From: Patescibacteria group bacterium
GTDB taxonomy: Bacteria > Patescibacteria > Paceibacteria > Paceibacterales > UBA10102
Assembly: GCA_024239055.1 (NCBI GenBank)
Contig: JANBVJ010000001.1
Coordinates: forward strand, 372,001 to 436,000
DNA: 64,000 nucleotides
Direction of reading: 5' to 3'
In this document: piece by piece, positions 54,201 through 61,150 of the stretch
How the letters are laid out: each line of letters starts with the position of its first letter
Position numbering within the stretch: position 1 is the stretch's first letter
The notes under the pieces: generated by a model
What the model saw: the letters and a program-made list of their open reading frames with translations, nothing else
Databases searched by the model: none
Told to the model about the DNA's origin: nothing
Program-made: the position numbers and the translations under genes

Positions 54201-54699
54201 ATAAAAGCTTTCTGTCTGAGAACTGTTTTATCACCCACCATAAACTCTCCATATACTCTGTCTCATAAGTAATGTAGGAATCCTTCTGGTCAATCCAAAA
54301 AGCAATACGCTCAGTTAAGTCTTCCCATTCTTTTTTATACTTAAATACAGATTCCCTGCACACCTTATTAAACTTTGCGATTCCATACTTTTCAATATCC
54401 TGTTTTGACTTTAAGCCAAGCTTTTTTTCCACCTCAAGCTCCACGGGCAGGCCGTGCGTATCCCATCCAGCACGCCTTCTAACATAAAATCCCTGCATGG
54501 TCTTAAAACGGCATATTATATCTTTATATGCCCGTCCCAGAACATGATGAATTCCAGGACTTCCGTTTGCAGTAGGAGGACCTTCATAAAATACAAAAGT
54601 AGACGACTTTCTGCGCCTATCAAGAGATTTTTGAAAGATATTATTTGACTTCCAGAGCTTCAATATCTGCTCTTCTCTCTCAGAAAAATTAAATGCCAT
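51256..54699 (-). CDS. ileS: Isoleucyl-tRNA synthetase with inserted histidine-phosphatase domain
   Basis: Class I synthetase for isoleucine. The HIGH region is GPPTANGSPGIHHVLG, the WTTTPWTLPGN editing motif and KMSKSKDNVV are in order, and the C-terminal region is helical, as in the archaeal/eukaryotic-like (mupirocin-resistant) type. Between PVWECNNCKEYEV and VVLSCATCNGEM, about 200 residues (about 475-675) have been added: VMRHGHSERQ (phospho-accepting His485), SDLLRTKETAEII, EDDVGIFNGK and LLISHQTPITML (His633), all hallmarks of the phosphoglycerate mutase/histidine phosphatase fold. The total is 1147 aa. Promoter TTGAAA-17-TATTGT with extended TG predicts a start one base before the ATG. 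Confidence 0.95.
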   Translation of the reverse strand: MAFNFSEREEQILKLWKSNNIFQKSLDRRRKSSTFVFYEGPPTANGSPGIHHVLGRAYKDIICRFKTMQGFYVRRRAGWDTHGLPVELEVEKKLGLKSKQDIEKYGIAKFNKVCRESVFKYKKEWEDLTERIAFWIDQKDSYITYETEYMESLWWVIKQFSDRKLLYKDYKVVPYCPRCETPISFHEVAQGYETVKEPSIYVSFKVKGKNMHLLAWTTTPWTLPGNVALAVNPDLDYVVGKKDGKTYVVAASRATAVLGEYEEIRKEKGKKLIGLKYEPVFSFGKPEEGKKVWEVVGADFVSSKEGTGIVHTAVAYGSDDFELGKKENLAMLHLVNEQGKFIESVTPWKGKFVKDADPLIIQDLKKRGLLFKEEMYEHEYPFCWRCSTPLLYYAKEGWFVNVQKDRTKLISNNKTINWVPSHMKEGRFGKWLAEAKDWTFSRERYWGTPLPVWECNNCKEYEVIGSRNDLLSKQKSKNTYYVMRHGHSERQNMDDVDLSWPENLKLHLTAKGRKEAVATAKQLKNKGIDIILSSDLLRTKETAEIIAEKLDVKFLPEKALREDDVGIFNGKLRKEAKAFFGEDDLTPYEIFEKKMRIRHPKGESYSDVKKRTYNLLKALEKKYKGKTILLISHQTPITMLETAVLGLTNKESFEYKENKSIATAQCRKLEFKHLPYNEDMELDLHRPYIDDVVLSCATCNGEMQRVKEVVDVWFDSGAMPFAQYHYPFENKNLIDKKEQFPADYISEAIDQTRGWFYTLLTISTLLGKGAPFKNVIAPAHVLDEKGQKMSKSKDNVVNPSDIMEEYGSDATRWYFYTINNPSEPKLFSEKDVALAVRKFMLPLLNSYVFYETYAKPGMSTKSSNVLDVWILSRLNSLVKETTDLLSKYDVTGAARAIESFVLDDMSLWYIRRSRSRFQNPSSRADLKQASNTLREVLLNVSKLSAPFIPFLTEHIYGELKGEMESVHLEDWPKAKTALIKKKLQEDMTLARKIVQHTLAVRAAEGIRVRQPLGKLSVKGKKLDPKLASLVVEEVNVKKIVFSSSLKTDVELDINITLELRKEGQVREIIRHIQSMRRKAGYKPSDRIRLRYSGNKELQNLIGTNSKQITQLVGVSDIQVGDRPKQVFDVEQDFLLEGMKLWMGIRKF

Positions 54700-54792
54700 A
54701 TCTCATACAATATCATTTTTAAGAGTGTTTTTCAAAGTAAAAGACGAGAGCAACATTGCACTCTCGTCTCTTGTGACTGTCTTGCGACTGTC

Positions 54793-55197
54793 TTAGTCTT
54801 CAGGAATTGCTTCCTCGGGGATTCCAAGAATTGCTCCAAAAAATCGTTTCCGATTAGTTCCAAGCATTCTCTTGTCCACCACAGTAATCCCAACCTCATC
54901 ACTACTGAGTCTAAGATACTCAGGTTTATCGGTTAAGACAACAATTCTTGCTGACTTGTGGGTATCACGAACCTTGACTGCTTCCTCCCATGCAAGGCTC
55001 GTGGGGAATATGAATATCTCCCCAGAAGGGAAACCCATATTCGGATTCCACCCAACAATCTGAATTTTATCCTGTCCCGGATAAATTTGTTCAAATCGTA
55101 ACTTGAGGCTCTCCAAGAATATCTCAAAAGTTCTTGGGGAATCAACTGCTTCGCCTCCGAATATGGCGACGATTTTGGCTTGTGTATTTGTTGACAT
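54793..55197 (-). CDS. Hypothetical protein, 134 aa, possibly receiver-like
   Basis: Alternating hydrophobic strands and helices (AKIVAIFGG, DKIQIVGWNP, GEIFIFPT, ARIVVLTD, GITVVDKRML) give a Rossmann-like or CheY-like pattern, but the paired acidic residues and phospho-Asp of true receivers are not clear. No family is assigned. It is divergent from the receiver gene at 55396. Promoter TTGACA-17-TAGTAT (55267-55239, minus) gives a leader of about 35 bases with a GGAGAAAG site. It is a single small gene with no downstream partner before ileS. Confidence 0.7.
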   Translation of the reverse strand: MSTNTQAKIVAIFGGEAVDSPRTFEIFLESLKLRFEQIYPGQDKIQIVGWNPNMGFPSGEIFIFPTSLAWEEAVKVRDTHKSARIVVLTDKPEYLRLSSDEVGITVVDKRMLGTNRKRFFGAILGIPEEAIPED

Positions 55198-55238
55198 GTT
55201 TACTCACTTTCTCCATGTCAGTAGCTAGAACTAATCCT

Positions 55239-55320
55239 ATACTAACACATTCTTATAAAAATGTCAAGCTATATTTATTAGATATTATCTATTGACAAAT
55301 CTATATTCTTATGTTATCAT
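55239..55320. promoter_or_regulatory. Divergent promoters of the 134-aa and receiver genes
   Basis: Minus: TTGACA (55267-55262), 17-base spacer, TAGTAT (55244-55239). Plus: TTGACA (55292-55297), 17-base spacer, TATCAT (55315-55320). Both are near-consensus and share an AT-rich centre, so joint control is possible. Confidence 0.8.
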
Positions 55321-55349
55321 TTCTATTATCCTGAACATTACAAACAACC

Positions 55350-55371
55350 TCGCTGTAAGATTTCTTATAGC
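55350..55371 (+). promoter_or_regulatory. Hairpin in the leader of the receiver gene
   Basis: CGCTGTAAGA and TCTTATAGCG form a ten-pair stem (one G-U) with a two-base gap, about 25 bases before the start codon. The Shine-Dalgarno AAGGAAAG lies outside the stem. Confidence 0.55.
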
Positions 55372-55395
55372 GAACAGCACTTTTAAGGAAAGATA

Positions 55396-55776
55396 ATGAC
55401 AAAGAAAATTCTTATTGTAGATGACTCAGATGATGATTCTGATGCAGCAACAGTTGCATTGAGAGGTATCATGGGTAGAGATGAAATATCCATAATTTAC
55501 GCCAACACTATCTTGGATGCAGAGAGAAAATTCTTTGCTCCTGAAAATCAAGATATTGTTGGCATCATTATGGATGGCCACGTCTCTGCTGGATCTACTA
55601 ACGCAAAGGACACTCCTGAACTTGTAAAAGAGTTCAGAGAAACCTTTGAGGGTCCAATTATTGCTTCTTCCAGTGACTCAGCTTTAGCTGAAAGATTAGT
55701 TGAAGCTGGTTGTGATGAAGCTGGAGACAAAGGAATCGGAGTAGCAAGGATAATGCATAAACGTCTTGCTACATAA
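55396..55776 (+). CDS. Stand-alone response regulator receiver domain
   Basis: 126 aa, only a CheY-like domain. The acidic pair is in ILIVDDSDDDSD, the phospho-acceptor Asp in GIIMDGHVSAG, the Ser/Thr position in IIASSSDS and the conserved Lys in AGDKGIG, so phosphorylation is plausible. There is no output domain and no histidine kinase nearby, so it would act by protein binding. AAGGAAAG lies just before the ATG, and a strong terminator follows. The divergent 134-aa protein may be a partner (inference). Confidence 0.88.
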   Translation: MTKKILIVDDSDDDSDAATVALRGIMGRDEISIIYANTILDAERKFFAPENQDIVGIIMDGHVSAGSTNAKDTPELVKEFRETFEGPIIASSSDSALAERLVEAGCDEAGDKGIGVARIMHKRLAT

Positions 55777-55794
55777 TAGCTCTAAGAAACGTTT

Positions 55795-55835
55795 AAGGCC
55801 AGTGGACGACTTTTGTCGAAAGCTGGCTTTTTTCT
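55795..55835 (+). terminator. Terminator of the receiver gene
   Basis: Outer stem AAGGCCAG/CTGGCTTT and inner CGAC-TTTT-GTCG are followed by TTTTTT. It abuts the argS stop codon on the other strand. Confidence 0.85.
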
Positions 55836-57541
55836 TACATTTGTTCAGGAGTTTCAATACCTAAAAGATATAAGGAGTTGGAAAGAAGTTGTGCAACTGC
55901 CGCCGTAAGCATAATACGAAAGTTCTTCTGTTCTTTGTTTTCTGCCTGGAGCACACGATGAGTATTATAAAAACTATTGTATGCCTGAGCCAACTCAATA
56001 GAAAAAGATGCAATAAGATTAGGAGAGAATCTATCTCCTGCTTCCTTTACATATTCTTGGAATCTATATACCTGACGAAGTATTGCTTGTTCTTGTAAAG
56101 AAAAATCTGAGTATGTAGTTTTCTTAGATACTTTTGCCTTCCTTAAAATACTTTTGCATCTTGCATAAGTGTACTGAATATATGGACCACTGTCTCCTTC
56201 AATACTCAAAGACTTTTCAATATCAAATATAATATCTTTTCCAATGCCAACTCTTAGTAAAGAATACTTTACCGCCCCCACAGCAACCTGTTCCTCCACT
56301 CCTTTCACTTTTTGAATCTCAGAGGATTCCATAAGGATAACCACGCGAGATTTCATTTCATCCAATAGGTCTTTTGCTAAAATTATGGTCCCCGTTCTAC
56401 TAGACATCTTTCCTCTAGACATTCTAACCATGCCATGAGCTATATGATTGGTCTTTTCGCCCAATTCCGGCTCCATCTCCTTTAAGGCAGAAAGTAAGAC
56501 CTTAAAATACCCAATGATTTCATTCCCAGTAATAATGATGGATAAATCATATTCAAAGTCCTTATACTTTGTAAGAGCTAAACCAAGTTCCTTTGCCTCA
56601 TAAGTTGGAAGTCCTTTAGAATTAATGAACACTCGATTATGCAGACCCTTTTTCTCTCCTGGGTAAATCACAGCTCCCTCACTCTCCTCAAATACACCTT
56701 TTTTTAATCCTTCTTTTACTATCTTTAACCCAACCTCTGCTGAATCTCTCTCAAAATAGTAGCTATCAAACTTAGTTCCTAATCTTTTATACATCTCTTC
56801 AAAGTAATCCAAAGACCATTTTCTTCCTTTCTCATATATATCTTTAATATCTTTATTTAAATCAAAGATTTTTTGGTTGAGCTCTGTAATCTCTTCCTTT
56901 GCCTTCTTATTATTCTCAAAAGCAGTATTGCCCAAGGCATATGACTGACCTAAGAATTCCATCTTCTCCTCTAAGGTCTTTTTTGAAAGAACAGTCAAGG
57001 ATGCCTTCTTTTTCTCCATACCCCATATTGCCTTTGCCACATGCATTCCAACGTCTCCCTGATAATTCACTCTTCTTATATTAGCTCCATTTGCCTCCAG
57101 AAGTCTGGAAATACTCTCTCCAACAATATTGCTATAAAGATGTCCAATGTGAAACTCTTTGAAGGGATTGGGATCAGTAAACTCCACAATAATCTTCTTT
57201 CCCTTTAACTCATCCCCTCTTCCGTACTTCTCCTTTTGCTTTATAACTTCTATAAACTCATTTACGAGATAATCTCTTGAGAGAAATATATTAATAAACC
57301 CGGGACCCGCTACCTCAACTTTCTCAATGAACTTTGATTTCTGCTCCTTAATCTTCTCTGCTATTTCTTGCGCTAACTCCCTTGGGGAACGACCAAGCTT
57401 AGGGGCTGCAACCAAAGCAATATTGGTAGCGTAATCTCCATGCTCTAAGACCTCTGGATGTTCAATCACAATCTCAAAATCCCCAATCTTCATTTCCTTG
57501 AGAACCTTTTTAAATAATATTCGAATTTCCTCGCGTATCAT
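55835..57541 (-). CDS. argS: Arginyl-tRNA synthetase
   Basis: Class I synthetase that needs tRNA for amino acid activation. The HIGH motif is FKEFHIGHLYSN, with the VVEFTDPNPFKE lead-in; the KMSKS equivalent is RMSRGKMSSRTG; the DALR anticodon domain is at the end (VYRFQEYVKEAGDRFSPNLI...LQAENKEQKNFR). The N-terminal Arg-tRNA additional domain is present. 568 aa. A TGaTACAGT box ends nine bases before the ATG. The upstream smpB is divergent. Confidence 0.96.
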   Translation of the reverse strand: MIREEIRILFKKVLKEMKIGDFEIVIEHPEVLEHGDYATNIALVAAPKLGRSPRELAQEIAEKIKEQKSKFIEKVEVAGPGFINIFLSRDYLVNEFIEVIKQKEKYGRGDELKGKKIIVEFTDPNPFKEFHIGHLYSNIVGESISRLLEANGANIRRVNYQGDVGMHVAKAIWGMEKKKASLTVLSKKTLEEKMEFLGQSYALGNTAFENNKKAKEEITELNQKIFDLNKDIKDIYEKGRKWSLDYFEEMYKRLGTKFDSYYFERDSAEVGLKIVKEGLKKGVFEESEGAVIYPGEKKGLHNRVFINSKGLPTYEAKELGLALTKYKDFEYDLSIIITGNEIIGYFKVLLSALKEMEPELGEKTNHIAHGMVRMSRGKMSSRTGTIILAKDLLDEMKSRVVILMESSEIQKVKGVEEQVAVGAVKYSLLRVGIGKDIIFDIEKSLSIEGDSGPYIQYTYARCKSILRKAKVSKKTTYSDFSLQEQAILRQVYRFQEYVKEAGDRFSPNLIASFSIELAQAYNSFYNTHRVLQAENKEQKNFRIMLTAAVAQLLSNSLYLLGIETPEQM

Positions 57542-57622
57542 AATAGTTTACTGTATCACAGAGCCTCAAAGAATAAAAAGGTATGATTATCTGTATTTAT
57601 TGAATCATGATACACTCAATAT

Positions 57623-58069
57623 ATGGCTACATTTGCTGACAACAGAAAAGCGTGGCATGATTATGAAATATTAGAGACCTTCCAGGGAGGTCTTTCTTTA
57701 AACGGACAAGAAGTAAAATCTATTCGGGGAGGAAGAATAAATCTAGCGGGTTCCTACGTAGACTTAAAAGACCAGGAATTGTTCCTAGTCGGAGCAAATA
57801 TACCGCCCTATCAGCCTGCAAACGCACCGGCTAACTATAATCCAGAACGCGCAAGAAAACTTCTTCTAACAGCTAAAGAAATTAGGTATTTAATCGGGAA
57901 AGTAAAGGAGCGAGGCTTGACTTTGGTACCCTTAAAGGTGTATAGTATGAAGAGCAAAATCAAGCTTGAGTTCGGACTCGTAAAATCAAAGAAAAAACAG
58001 GATAAAAGAAATATCCTAAAGAAACGCGATGCCGAACGAGAGATGAGGAAAGCTATATTACGGGGGTGA
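57623..58069 (+). CDS. smpB: SsrA-binding protein SmpB
   Basis: Partner of tmRNA in rescuing stalled ribosomes. The start NRKAWHDYEILETFQGGLSLNGQEVKSIR and the basic C-terminal tail (KKKQDKRNILKKRDAEREMRKA) that enters the mRNA channel are standard; 148 aa. An extended -10 TGaTACACT (57608-57616) ends seven bases before the ATG, so the message is predicted leaderless. The TGA stop (58067-58069) lies within the first eight bases of the tmRNA gene, so the two partners are physically overlapped. Confidence 0.97.
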   Translation: MATFADNRKAWHDYEILETFQGGLSLNGQEVKSIRGGRINLAGSYVDLKDQELFLVGANIPPYQPANAPANYNPERARKLLLTAKEIRYLIGKVKERGLTLVPLKVYSMKSKIKLEFGLVKSKKKQDKRNILKKRDAEREMRKAILRG

Positions 58070-58416
58070 CCGTTTTGACAGAAATGTACTTTAAAAGCTG
58101 CAAGTCGAGGGTGTCTAAGACCTCGCAAATCCATTAGACAAGGCTTTAAATGCCAACATATTTGCCCCTCAAAGGGCACTTGCTTACGCGTAATAACGCT
58201 TAAGCCATCCCTCTTTTGAGGCTCCATAGAAAGAGAAGGGTGTCATTATGGAGATAGGCTGAGATGATAATTCGGCGTCTTAGTTAAAATCAAACGAATT
58301 AAAGATTGAGTACACAAGGTTGCCTTGTTTCCGTACTTAATCTCAAACAAACAAGGATACACTTGTAGAAGCTTTTAAGGAAACCTTCTGGACGGGAATT
58401 CATCTTCCCCACCTCC
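58062..58416 (+). ncRNA. ssrA: tmRNA (SsrA)
   Basis: The 5' GGGGGTG (58062-58068) pairs with 3' CACCTCC (58409-58415), with discriminator A and no encoded CCA; the T-arm-like sequence GGACGGGAATTCATC...CCC precedes it. The tag reading frame is KALNANIFAPQRALAYA (58141-58191) followed by two TAA codons, with TAGAC just before the resume point. Several pseudoknot-like pyrimidine/purine stems lie between. One-piece, about 355 nt. It overlaps smpB by eight bases and lies about 38 bases before infC, so all may be cut from one transcript. Confidence 0.95.
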
Positions 58417-58453
58417 ACAAAAATAACAAAACAATCTGGCAAATAGAATATAC

Positions 58454-58945
58454 ATAAATCAGCAAATAAGGGCCCATGAGGTCAGACTTGTTGACGAGAC
58501 AGGAAGCCAGATGGGAATCATTCCAATAGCCGACGCCTTAAAGGCAGCGGAAGAAAAAGGGCTTGATTTAATTCAGGTCACAGAAAAAGTAGACCCTCCT
58601 GTATGCCGTATAGGCGACTATGGAAAGTACCTCTACCAGCAGGAAAAGAAAGGGAGGGAGGGAAAAAAGCAGACTGGCGGGGAACTAAAAGAAGTTAGAC
58701 TCACATATACTATGTCCCCACACGATATGGAAACGCGGGCTAAGAGAGCTGAGAAATTCCTATCAAGGGGCAGTAAAGTAAGAGTTACCCTTCCGCTTCG
58801 TGGACGACAACGGGCCCTGGAGGGATACGCAAGGGAGAAACTAACAACTTTTATTAACTCTCTGAAGGAAATTATACCAATTAAGATTGAACGGGAGATT
58901 AAACGAGAACCTCGAGGATTATCTATCCTCATTACAAAAGGATAA
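58454..58945 (+). CDS. infC: Translation initiation factor IF-3, non-AUG start
   Basis: IF-3 proofreads the start codon on the 30S subunit. The conserved N-terminus INQQIRAHEVRLVDETGSQMG is encoded from 58454 and the C-domain has MSPHDMETRAKRAEKFL and IPIKIEREIKREPRG. The first in-frame ATG is at 58511, which would remove about 19 conserved residues, so translation must begin at a rare codon: ATA 58454, ATA 58448 or another upstream triplet. The AUU start of E. coli infC is the precedent for self-control by IF-3. No Shine-Dalgarno site is evident. The position given is the best guess. Confidence 0.85.
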   Translation: MNQQIRAHEVRLVDETGSQMGIIPIADALKAAEEKGLDLIQVTEKVDPPVCRIGDYGKYLYQQEKKGREGKKQTGGELKEVRLTYTMSPHDMETRAKRAEKFLSRGSKVRVTLPLRGRQRALEGYAREKLTTFINSLKEIIPIKIEREIKREPRGLSILITKG

Positions 58946-58946
58946 T

Positions 58947-59141
58947 ATGCCAAAGATAAAAACAAGAAAATCTATTCAGAAGCGCTTTAAGATTACCAAG
59001 ACAGGTAAGGTATTACGGCGTGCAACAGGACAGGACCATTTTCGCGCAAAGAAATCTAGTAAAGCAAAACGACAGAAAAGAAAATGGATTGTCATGCCAA
59101 AAGTTGAGGCAAAGAAAATAGTAAAAGCGCTTCACTCATAA
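58947..59141 (+). CDS. rpmI: 50S ribosomal protein bL35
   Basis: 64 aa, starting MPKIKTRKSIQKRFKIT and holding the GQDHFRAKKSSKAKRQKRK basic core. ATG 58947 was chosen, one base after the infC stop; the longer in-frame extension would overlap infC and has no counterpart in the family. The order infC-rpmI-rplT is the classic arrangement. Confidence 0.96.
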   Translation: MPKIKTRKSIQKRFKITKTGKVLRRATGQDHFRAKKSSKAKRQKRKWIVMPKVEAKKIVKALHS

Positions 59142-59145
59142 TCAT

Positions 59146-59490
59146 ATGGCACGAGTAAAACGAGGAGTAACAGCAAATAAAAGAAGGAAAAATGTCTTAA
59201 AGCAGGTAAAGGGTTTTAAGTGGGGAAGAAAGACAAAATACAAATTGGCAAAGGATGCCCTCGCCCACGCAGGAGTATATTCATTTCGAGACCGCAAAGC
59301 AAAAAAGCGTGTCTTCCGTAAACTATGGCAGGTTCAGATATCAGCCGCTCTTGGAGATATGATATCCTACAGCAAATTTATTGCCGAGTTAAAGAAAAAC
59401 AATATAGAGATAGATAGAAAGATATTGTCCCAACTAGGTAAAACTCGCCCTGAAACTTTCAAAAAGATTGTAGAGAAGGTAAAAAGCTAA
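59146..59490 (+). CDS. rplT: 50S ribosomal protein bL20
   Basis: 114 aa, with ARVKRGVTANKRRKNVLKQVKGF at the start and YSKFIAELKKNNIEIDRKILSQL in the globular part. It binds 23S rRNA early in 50S assembly and in other bacteria represses this operon; no obvious L20 target mimic was picked out here. Its end overlaps the minus-strand ogt end by four bases. Confidence 0.97.
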   Translation: MARVKRGVTANKRRKNVLKQVKGFKWGRKTKYKLAKDALAHAGVYSFRDRKAKKRVFRKLWQVQISAALGDMISYSKFIAELKKNNIEIDRKILSQLGKTRPETFKKIVEKVKS

Positions 59491-59771
59491 ATCTTTACTC
59501 CTTCTTTGTGTAAAAGTTCCAGCTTTTTTTCAGCTCCTCCCATTCCATATCCTCCAACACTGCCGTCTTCACGAATAACACGATGACAAGGAACCTTAGG
59601 GTTCCTGTTTTTGTTTAGAGCGTTTCCAACGGCGCGACAAGCCAAAGGTTGACCTATATACTCAGCTATTTGCCTATACGTTCTTGTTTCGCCTTTTGGG
59701 ATTCTCTTGACGGCTTCTGCCACCTTTTTTTGAAAGGAGGTTATTGGCCTTTTTGAGTAAAGTCTTTGCAT
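59487..59771 (-). CDS. ogt: O6-alkylguanine-DNA alkyltransferase-like protein (C-domain only)
   Basis: The helix-turn-helix and active site of the Ogt/AGT family: FQKKVAEAVKRIPKGETRTYRQIAEYIG, the Asn hinge in AVGNALNKNRNP, and PCHRVIREDGSVGGYGMG with the acceptor Cys (so not a PWHR alkyltransferase-like protein). Only the C-terminal domain is present (94 aa). Its start lies 98 bases inside the end of the nudix gene in another frame. Confidence 0.92.
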   Translation of the reverse strand: MQRLYSKRPITSFQKKVAEAVKRIPKGETRTYRQIAEYIGQPLACRAVGNALNKNRNPKVPCHRVIREDGSVGGYGMGGAEKKLELLHKEGVKI

Positions 59772-60156
59772 TAGCCCACTTTAAATGTTCCAGTCCCTCT
59801 TCATACGGAATCCATACGTATCCTATGTGCTCATGTGAGGTCCTTACGTGTCGATGTTTGGACTCCGCCAAATAAAAAGTTACCCTTTTTCTAACTGTTT
59901 TGCCGTCTGCACGAAAGTAATACACAATCTCTTCTCGAAATCCGGGTATAAAATGCAGATGCTTCAATCCCGTCTCTTCTCTTACCTCACGCTTAATGGT
60001 GTCCGCCTCTTTTTCCCCTTCTTCAATATGGCCTTTTGGAAGATCCCAATATGCCCTGTTGGTACGTGGAGAGGGAGGATAGCGCAATAGGAGATAATGC
60101 CGTTTATTACGAATGGTTATGTAAACCACAGCGCCAGCTGAAAATTCTTTTGCCAT
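59674..60156 (-). CDS. NUDIX hydrolase (diadenosine tetraphosphatase-like)
   Basis: The Nudix box is GHIEEGEKEADTIKREVREETGL, preceded by YWDLPK, which is typical of NUDT2-like Ap4A hydrolases. Catalytic Glu residues are complete. 160 aa, with a basic tail of about 30 residues (KKGGRSRQENPKRRNKNV) whose codons are also the start of ogt in another frame. A joint role with Ogt in guarding nucleotides and DNA is possible. It follows the membrane protein gene by one base. Confidence 0.92.
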   Translation of the reverse strand: MAKEFSAGAVVYITIRNKRHYLLLRYPPSPRTNRAYWDLPKGHIEEGEKEADTIKREVREETGLKHLHFIPGFREEIVYYFRADGKTVRKRVTFYLAESKHRHVRTSHEHIGYVWIPYEEGLEHLKWANAKTLLKKANNLLSKKGGRSRQENPKRRNKNV

Positions 60157-60157
60157 A

Positions 60158-61150
60158 TTATTTTGGAATAATCTTTCCTATCCTTTCAAGAAATCTATTT
60201 TTAATGAAATTAATACTTAATGGAACAACTAAAATAATACCAATAAAGGCCAATAGAAATTCTACTGCTCTTATTATAAGGGCAAAAGCAGCTCCAGTGG
60301 AAGCTCCTACTCCCAAAGCCCCAAATGCAAAAGCCTGAAAAGCATCATGAATTCCAAGTGCCGCTGGTATTGGAATAAGCATTGAGATATAGAAAAAAGA
60401 AAGAATTGATAAAATAGGAAGAAGGCTAATTGTCTTTCCCAAGAAGATTATCAGAAGCCACGCACGAGCCAAGGCAAAAAGATTTTTAATAACAGACCAC
60501 ATCAGCCCCTCCCAGAATCTGGGATTGCGGAATGTAAAGAAGCGGAATACCTCCCGCTCCAACTCCAATATGTCGCCGTTACCTGTGCCTCTGGAGAAAA
60601 ATCTAACAATGCTCTTATTCTTAAAAGTCCTGATGTAAAAGAAAATAAGAAGAGATGCTACAGTTATTACTATTCCCAGAGCAATATATGTAAGTTCTTT
60701 TGATGGAAGGCCAACAGATATGAAGAAGAATAAAAATCCAAATACAATAATAACAAATAATACTGTCATCTCAAGCAACCTCTCAATAAGAACGGAGGCC
60801 GCTCCTTTTTGAAATGGAATATTAAAACGATCTCGAATTACATATGCCCGAAAGAGCTCCCCTCCCAAGATAAGCATTGGCATTAAAAAAGAGATTGCAA
60901 AACCAGCCAAATAAGTGGGCCAGAGTACAAGTACGGGCAGAGAGTATCCCATTCCGTCCAAGATGCGCTTAAAACGTATACTGCTGACAAACCATATGGC
61001 AGTGGAGAGTAGAAAAATCAGAACCCACTTTGGCCCTGAAAGAAGAATGATGGTATCCCAAATTCCCTGCCATCCGACATTACCAATAACCACTCCGAAT
61101 AGAATGACTCCTATAATTAAAGAAAAGACAGATAAAAGAAATCGTTTCAT
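60158..61150 (-). CDS. Lysylphosphatidylglycerol synthase TM-domain-like protein (UPF0104)
   Basis: 330 aa with about eight hydrophobic helices, including the family segments PTYLAGFAISFLMPMLILGGELFRAYVIRDR, KGAASVLIERLLEMTV and PAALGIHDAFQAFAFGALG. Members act as membrane flippase-like proteins or as the membrane half of MprF. No synthase domain follows. Its ATG overlaps the HD gene stop by four bases. Confidence 0.88.
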   Translation of the reverse strand: MKRFLLSVFSLIIGVILFGVVIGNVGWQGIWDTIILLSGPKWVLIFLLSTAIWFVSSIRFKRILDGMGYSLPVLVLWPTYLAGFAISFLMPMLILGGELFRAYVIRDRFNIPFQKGAASVLIERLLEMTVLFVIIVFGFLFFFISVGLPSKELTYIALGIVITVASLLIFFYIRTFKNKSIVRFFSRGTGNGDILELEREVFRFFTFRNPRFWEGLMWSVIKNLFALARAWLLIIFLGKTISLLPILSILSFFYISMLIPIPAALGIHDAFQAFAFGALGVGASTGAAFALIIRAVEFLLAFIGIILVVPLSINFIKNRFLERIGKIIPK

